Of a stretch of DNA of 64,000 bases, positions 61,058 to 64,000 are shown one piece after another. The stretch comes from MKSF01 sp037190225 (GTDB lineage: Bacteria > Bacteroidota > Bacteroidia > Chitinophagales > Chitinophagaceae), in NCBI GenBank assembly GCA_037190225.1, contig JBBCJL010000009.1:124001-188000 (forward strand), written 5' to 3'. Position 1 is the stretch's first letter. Every line of letters starts with the position of its first letter. A model generated the notes under the pieces. The model worked only from the letters and a program-made list of their open reading frames with translations, made no database searches and had not been told where the DNA came from. The position numbers and the translations under genes were made by a program.

Positions 61058-62154
61058 ACATTATTATAGCAGGAGGCGGTACAGGAGGACATATATTCCC
61101 GGCGGTGGCGATTGCCCATGCGCTGAAAGCGGCCGACCCCGCTGTTAATATCCTGTTCGTAGGGGCCAATGGCAAGATGGAAATGGAAAAGGTGCCGAAG
61201 GAAGGTTACCGCATCATAGGCCTCGATATTGTGGGCTTTAACAGGAGCAACCTGCTGAAGAACCTGTCCCTGCCGTTCAAGCTCTGGAAAAGCAATAAGG
61301 CTGCTATGAATATCATCAGGGAATTCAGACCTGACGCGGTGGTAGGGGTCGGAGGCTTCGCCAGCTTCCCGGTGCTGAATGCCGCGCAGAAAAAAGGTAT
61401 CCCGACACTGATACAGGAGCAGAATTCCTTTGCCGGCAAGACGAATAAGATACTGGGAAAAAAAGCGGCGGCTGTTTGCGTAGCCTATGACCATATGCAG
61501 CGCTTTTTTCCTGCAGACAGGATAGTGATGACAGGCAACCCGGTAAGGAAAGCGATATCGCAATCTAAGGTAAGCCGTGAGGAGGCTGCGCAATTTTTCG
61601 GACTGGATGCGGCCAGAAAAACTATACTGGTAGTAGGCGGAAGCCTGGGCGCCAGGAGCATCAACCAGGCTGTGGCCGGGTGCATTCCCGCGCTGGTGGC
61701 ACAGGATATACAGGTGGTATGGCAGACCGGTAAGACATTTATCAGTGAAGCCGCTGCTATTGCCGCTCAGTACCCGCAGCACGTAAAGGCTATGGAATTT
61801 ATTTATGAGATGGACCAGGCATATGCGGTATGTGATATGATCATTTCCAGGGCCGGCGCCCTGGCCATAGCGGAGATCTGTATCGTTGCCAAACCTGCCG
61901 TATTTGTACCGTACCCGTATGCTGCCGAAGATCACCAGACCAGCAATGCGCAGGCGCTGGTAGATAAGCAGGCTGCCTGGATGATACCGGATGATCGTGC
62001 CGGAGAGCTGCTGCAGGACAGGATACAGGCATTGATCCATGATGAAAGGCAGCTGCGGCAGATGCATGACAACCTGCTCGGCCTGGCTATAAAGGATGCG
62101 GACGTAAGGATCGCAGCGCAGATCAGAAATATTATTCAACCAGAAAGAAAGTAA
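61054..62154 (+). CDS. murG: lipid II synthase (UDP-GlcNAc transferase)
   Basis: 366 aa GT-B glycosyltransferase that adds GlcNAc to lipid I. Loop GGGTGGHIFPAVAIAHALKA at the N-terminus, VVGVGGFASFPVLNAAQKKG, IQEQNSFAGKTNKILGKKAA, TGNPVRKAI, second-domain GGSLGARSINQAV and the donor-site ISRAGALAIAEI. Starts within the ftsW stop codon, so translation is coupled. Confidence 0.95.
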   Translation: MNIIIAGGGTGGHIFPAVAIAHALKAADPAVNILFVGANGKMEMEKVPKEGYRIIGLDIVGFNRSNLLKNLSLPFKLWKSNKAAMNIIREFRPDAVVGVGGFASFPVLNAAQKKGIPTLIQEQNSFAGKTNKILGKKAAAVCVAYDHMQRFFPADRIVMTGNPVRKAISQSKVSREEAAQFFGLDAARKTILVVGGSLGARSINQAVAGCIPALVAQDIQVVWQTGKTFISEAAAIAAQYPQHVKAMEFIYEMDQAYAVCDMIISRAGALAIAEICIVAKPAVFVPYPYAAEDHQTSNAQALVDKQAAWMIPDDRAGELLQDRIQALIHDERQLRQMHDNLLGLAIKDADVRIAAQIRNIIQPERK

Positions 62155-62162
62155 TTTGATAT

Positions 62163-63551
62163 ATGTACAATATTGACCTGGATAACGTAAAAAATGTGTA
62201 CTTCATCGGTATCGGAGGCATAGGGATGAGCGCGCTCGCCCGTTACTTCAATGAATCGGGACGGAAAGTATCGGGTTACGATAAGACCCCTACGGAGCTT
62301 ACGGATGCCCTCGTGCGTGAAGGTATAGCCGTTCATTTCGAGGACAATATTGCGCTGGCAGATAAAGATGCGGACCTGGTGGTCTATACGCCTGCCATTC
62401 CGCAGGACCATGCGGAGCTGAACTGGTTCAGGGCTCAGGGTACGCCTGTCCTGAAACGTTCGGACGTGCTGGAGATCATCTCCAATGATATGTTCTCTAT
62501 CACGATAGCCGGTACGCATGGTAAAACGACCGTGAGCACGATGGTGGCACACATTTTGAGAGATAGCGGGTATGGCTGTAATGCTTTCCTGGGTGGTATA
62601 TCGGTAAATTATAACAGCAATTACTGGCGCAGCGATACCAATGTGGCTGTGATAGAGGCCGATGAATATGACCGGAGCTTTTTGAAATTAAGACCCGACA
62701 TTGCAGTGCTGACAGCTATGGATCCGGATCACCTGGATATTTACGGGACCGAAGCGGCAGTAGAGGAAGCCTATATACAATACACGGCGAATATCAAGCC
62801 GGATGGGATGCTCTGGTATAAGCACGGCCTGAAAAAAGGGCTGGAACTGAAAGGTGCCTCCAGATTCACCTACAGTGCGCAGAACAGCAGCGCGACCGCA
62901 TATGCTTCCAATATTACGATGCGTAACGGCGGCTACGTCTTTGATGTAAAAGGCAACGGCTGGTTTCTCAAAGGTGTAAGGTTGCATCTCGGGGGCATGC
63001 ACAATGTGGAAAATGCAGTAGCAGCCATAGCGGTGGCCAAATCCCTGGATATTGATGATGCTGCGGTGATAAGCGCTATGAGCACTTTCAAAGGAGTTAA
63101 AAGACGTTTTGAATACGTGGTAAAAAATAAGCAGGTCGTTTATATTGATGACTATGCGCATCACCCGGAAGAGCTGGCATCGCTGATCAAAAGCGCTAAG
63201 ACGCTGTTCCCTAAACGGAAATGCGTAGTGGCTTTCCAGCCGCACCTGTATTCACGGACCAAAGACTTTGCTGCAGGATTTGCACGGAGCCTGGATATGG
63301 CGGACGAGGTGCTGCTGCTGGATATATACCCGGCCCGTGAGCAGCCGATGGAAAGAGTTTCGTCCCGGATGATTGCAGACCTGATGGGCAATCCCAACAG
63401 GACCATCGTAAGCAAGGAAGGACTGGTGCAATACGCGGCATCCGCGCCCCTGGATCTCTTTATTACCTGCGGAGCGGGCGATATTGATAAGCTGGTGCAG
63501 CCCATAGCGGAGGAGATCATAAAAAGATATGGCCCTTCATCGGAAGATTAA
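62163..63551 (+). CDS. murC: UDP-MurNAc-L-alanine ligase
   Basis: 462 aa. Adds L-Ala to UDP-MurNAc, the first peptide step. FIGIGGIGMSALARYFNESG at the start, ATP loop AGTHGKTTVSTMVAHILRDS, EADEYDRSFLKLRPDIAVLT, DDYAHHPEELASLIKSAKTL and the C-terminal AFQPHLYSRTKDFAAGFARS. Eight bp from murG and 24 bp from ftsQ. Confidence 0.95.
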   Translation: MYNIDLDNVKNVYFIGIGGIGMSALARYFNESGRKVSGYDKTPTELTDALVREGIAVHFEDNIALADKDADLVVYTPAIPQDHAELNWFRAQGTPVLKRSDVLEIISNDMFSITIAGTHGKTTVSTMVAHILRDSGYGCNAFLGGISVNYNSNYWRSDTNVAVIEADEYDRSFLKLRPDIAVLTAMDPDHLDIYGTEAAVEEAYIQYTANIKPDGMLWYKHGLKKGLELKGASRFTYSAQNSSATAYASNITMRNGGYVFDVKGNGWFLKGVRLHLGGMHNVENAVAAIAVAKSLDIDDAAVISAMSTFKGVKRRFEYVVKNKQVVYIDDYAHHPEELASLIKSAKTLFPKRKCVVAFQPHLYSRTKDFAAGFARSLDMADEVLLLDIYPAREQPMERVSSRMIADLMGNPNRTIVSKEGLVQYAASAPLDLFITCGAGDIDKLVQPIAEEIIKRYGPSSED

Positions 63552-63575
63552 TAGTTATTGAAGAAGATATAAGAC

Positions 63576-64000
63576 ATGCGCAAGATAAACACCAGGATAA
63601 TTATAGGCTCTTTGATAGCGGTGACGATAGGGGTGCTGATCTATTTTACCTATCAGTATCATATCCATGCGCCACTGAAAGGATTCAGGATACACCTGAA
63701 TGATGATGAGGTGTACGCTTTCCTGGAGAAGGAAGACATCGAACGTTTGTTTGTGGAGGAAAAGAACATTGATATAGAAAAGCTGTCCATTAAAACGGCG
63801 GATCTGAAGCAGCTGGAAGCAGTGGTGATGACCAATCCCTGGATAGAGAAAGCGGAGCTGTACATAGATAACGGCCGTTACCTGAATGTGGATATCCGGC
63901 AGCGCATACCGGTGGCCCGTATATTTGACAGGTCCGGCAACAGCTACTACCTGGACAGCACGGGAAATGTGATGCCGATCGTGGTGGGCTATTCTTACCC
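63576..64000 (+). CDS. ftsQ: cell division protein FtsQ, 5' part
   Basis: 141 codons, cut by the window end. Short basic N-terminus (MRKINTR), one membrane helix (IIIGSLIAVTIGVLIYF), then a periplasmic part with a POTRA-like region and the conserved WIEKAELYIDNGRYLNVDIR plus QRIPVARIFDRSGNSYYLDS, matching FtsQ/DivIB beta-domain entry. Position directly after murC is that of ftsQ in this cluster. FtsQ links FtsL/FtsB-type partners in the divisome. Confidence 0.88.
   Translation, partial: MRKINTRIIIGSLIAVTIGVLIYFTYQYHIHAPLKGFRIHLNDDEVYAFLEKEDIERLFVEEKNIDIEKLSIKTADLKQLEAVVMTNPWIEKAELYIDNGRYLNVDIRQRIPVARIFDRSGNSYYLDSTGNVMPIVVGYSY

Noticed and set aside
60778..62139. 453-codon antisense frame across ftsW and murG
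   Set aside because: No recognisable domain; both genes on the other strand have clear active-site motifs.

Overview
The window looks like chromosomal DNA of a Bacteroidota bacterium, probably a soil-type Chitinophagaceae relative. Reasons: type IX secretion (T9SS) sorting domains of both type A and type B (CHU_C), a GIN/DUF2807 lipoprotein, an Omp28-family lipoprotein, promoters of the TTTG-N(17-23)-TAnnTTTG type, almost no Shine-Dalgarno sites, several TTG starts, and a division/cell-wall cluster in the Bacteroidota order with a small FtsL-like protein and an MraY carrying an extra loop. The assignment to family is inference; no rRNA gene is present.

Layout. 1-0.8 kb: end of a ribosomal-protein operon (rplR, rpsE), oddly cut off from rplF. 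1.1-30.5 kb: ordinary chromosome with lipoproteins, a thioesterase, a flippase, an ABC-F ATPase, tRNA-Gly(GCC), gltX, lysS, rbfA, proline dehydrogenase, a LolE-type permease, an orphan ExbB, an aromatic amino-acid ammonia-lyase next to a glycosyltransferase, and four T9SS cargo proteins including a subtilase. 30.5-39.7 kb: an AT-richer accessory island with a two-gene Hachiman defence system (hamA/hamB), a nucleoside-deoxyribosyltransferase/TIR-like protein, a ParA + small protein + HEPN-like operon, and, in a GC-rich part, a coiled-coil gene and a 21-bp minisatellite. 39.7-48.3 kb: tilS, a nitroreductase, a 2-kb insert (DUF5694 protein + AraC regulator), an M17 aminopeptidase and uvrA. 48.7-51.5 kb: accA, dapA and an RlmK-like methyltransferase. 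51.9-64 kb: mraZ-rsmH-ftsL-pbp-murE-mraY-murD-ftsW-murG-murC-ftsQ, tightly spaced and co-directional; it makes lipid II and assembles the divisome, and runs off the end within ftsQ.

Most interesting structure. (1) The last 42 bp of tilS, stop codon included, recur at 30549-30590 and still encode the tilS C-terminal residues, so the roughly 9.1 kb between the copies looks like an insertion into the 3' end of tilS. (2) The same arrangement exists 2 kb further on: the last 29 bp of the M17 aminopeptidase gene recur at 41946-41974, bracketing the AraC/DUF5694 pair. (3) Within the island, hamA and the parA operon share a near-identical 45-bp upstream block with a second conserved stretch behind it. 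Together with a related motif at the 3' ends of three accessory units, this suggests a common control or mobilisation system and makes the ParA operon the best candidate for an undescribed defence module. No integrase or transposase was found in the window.
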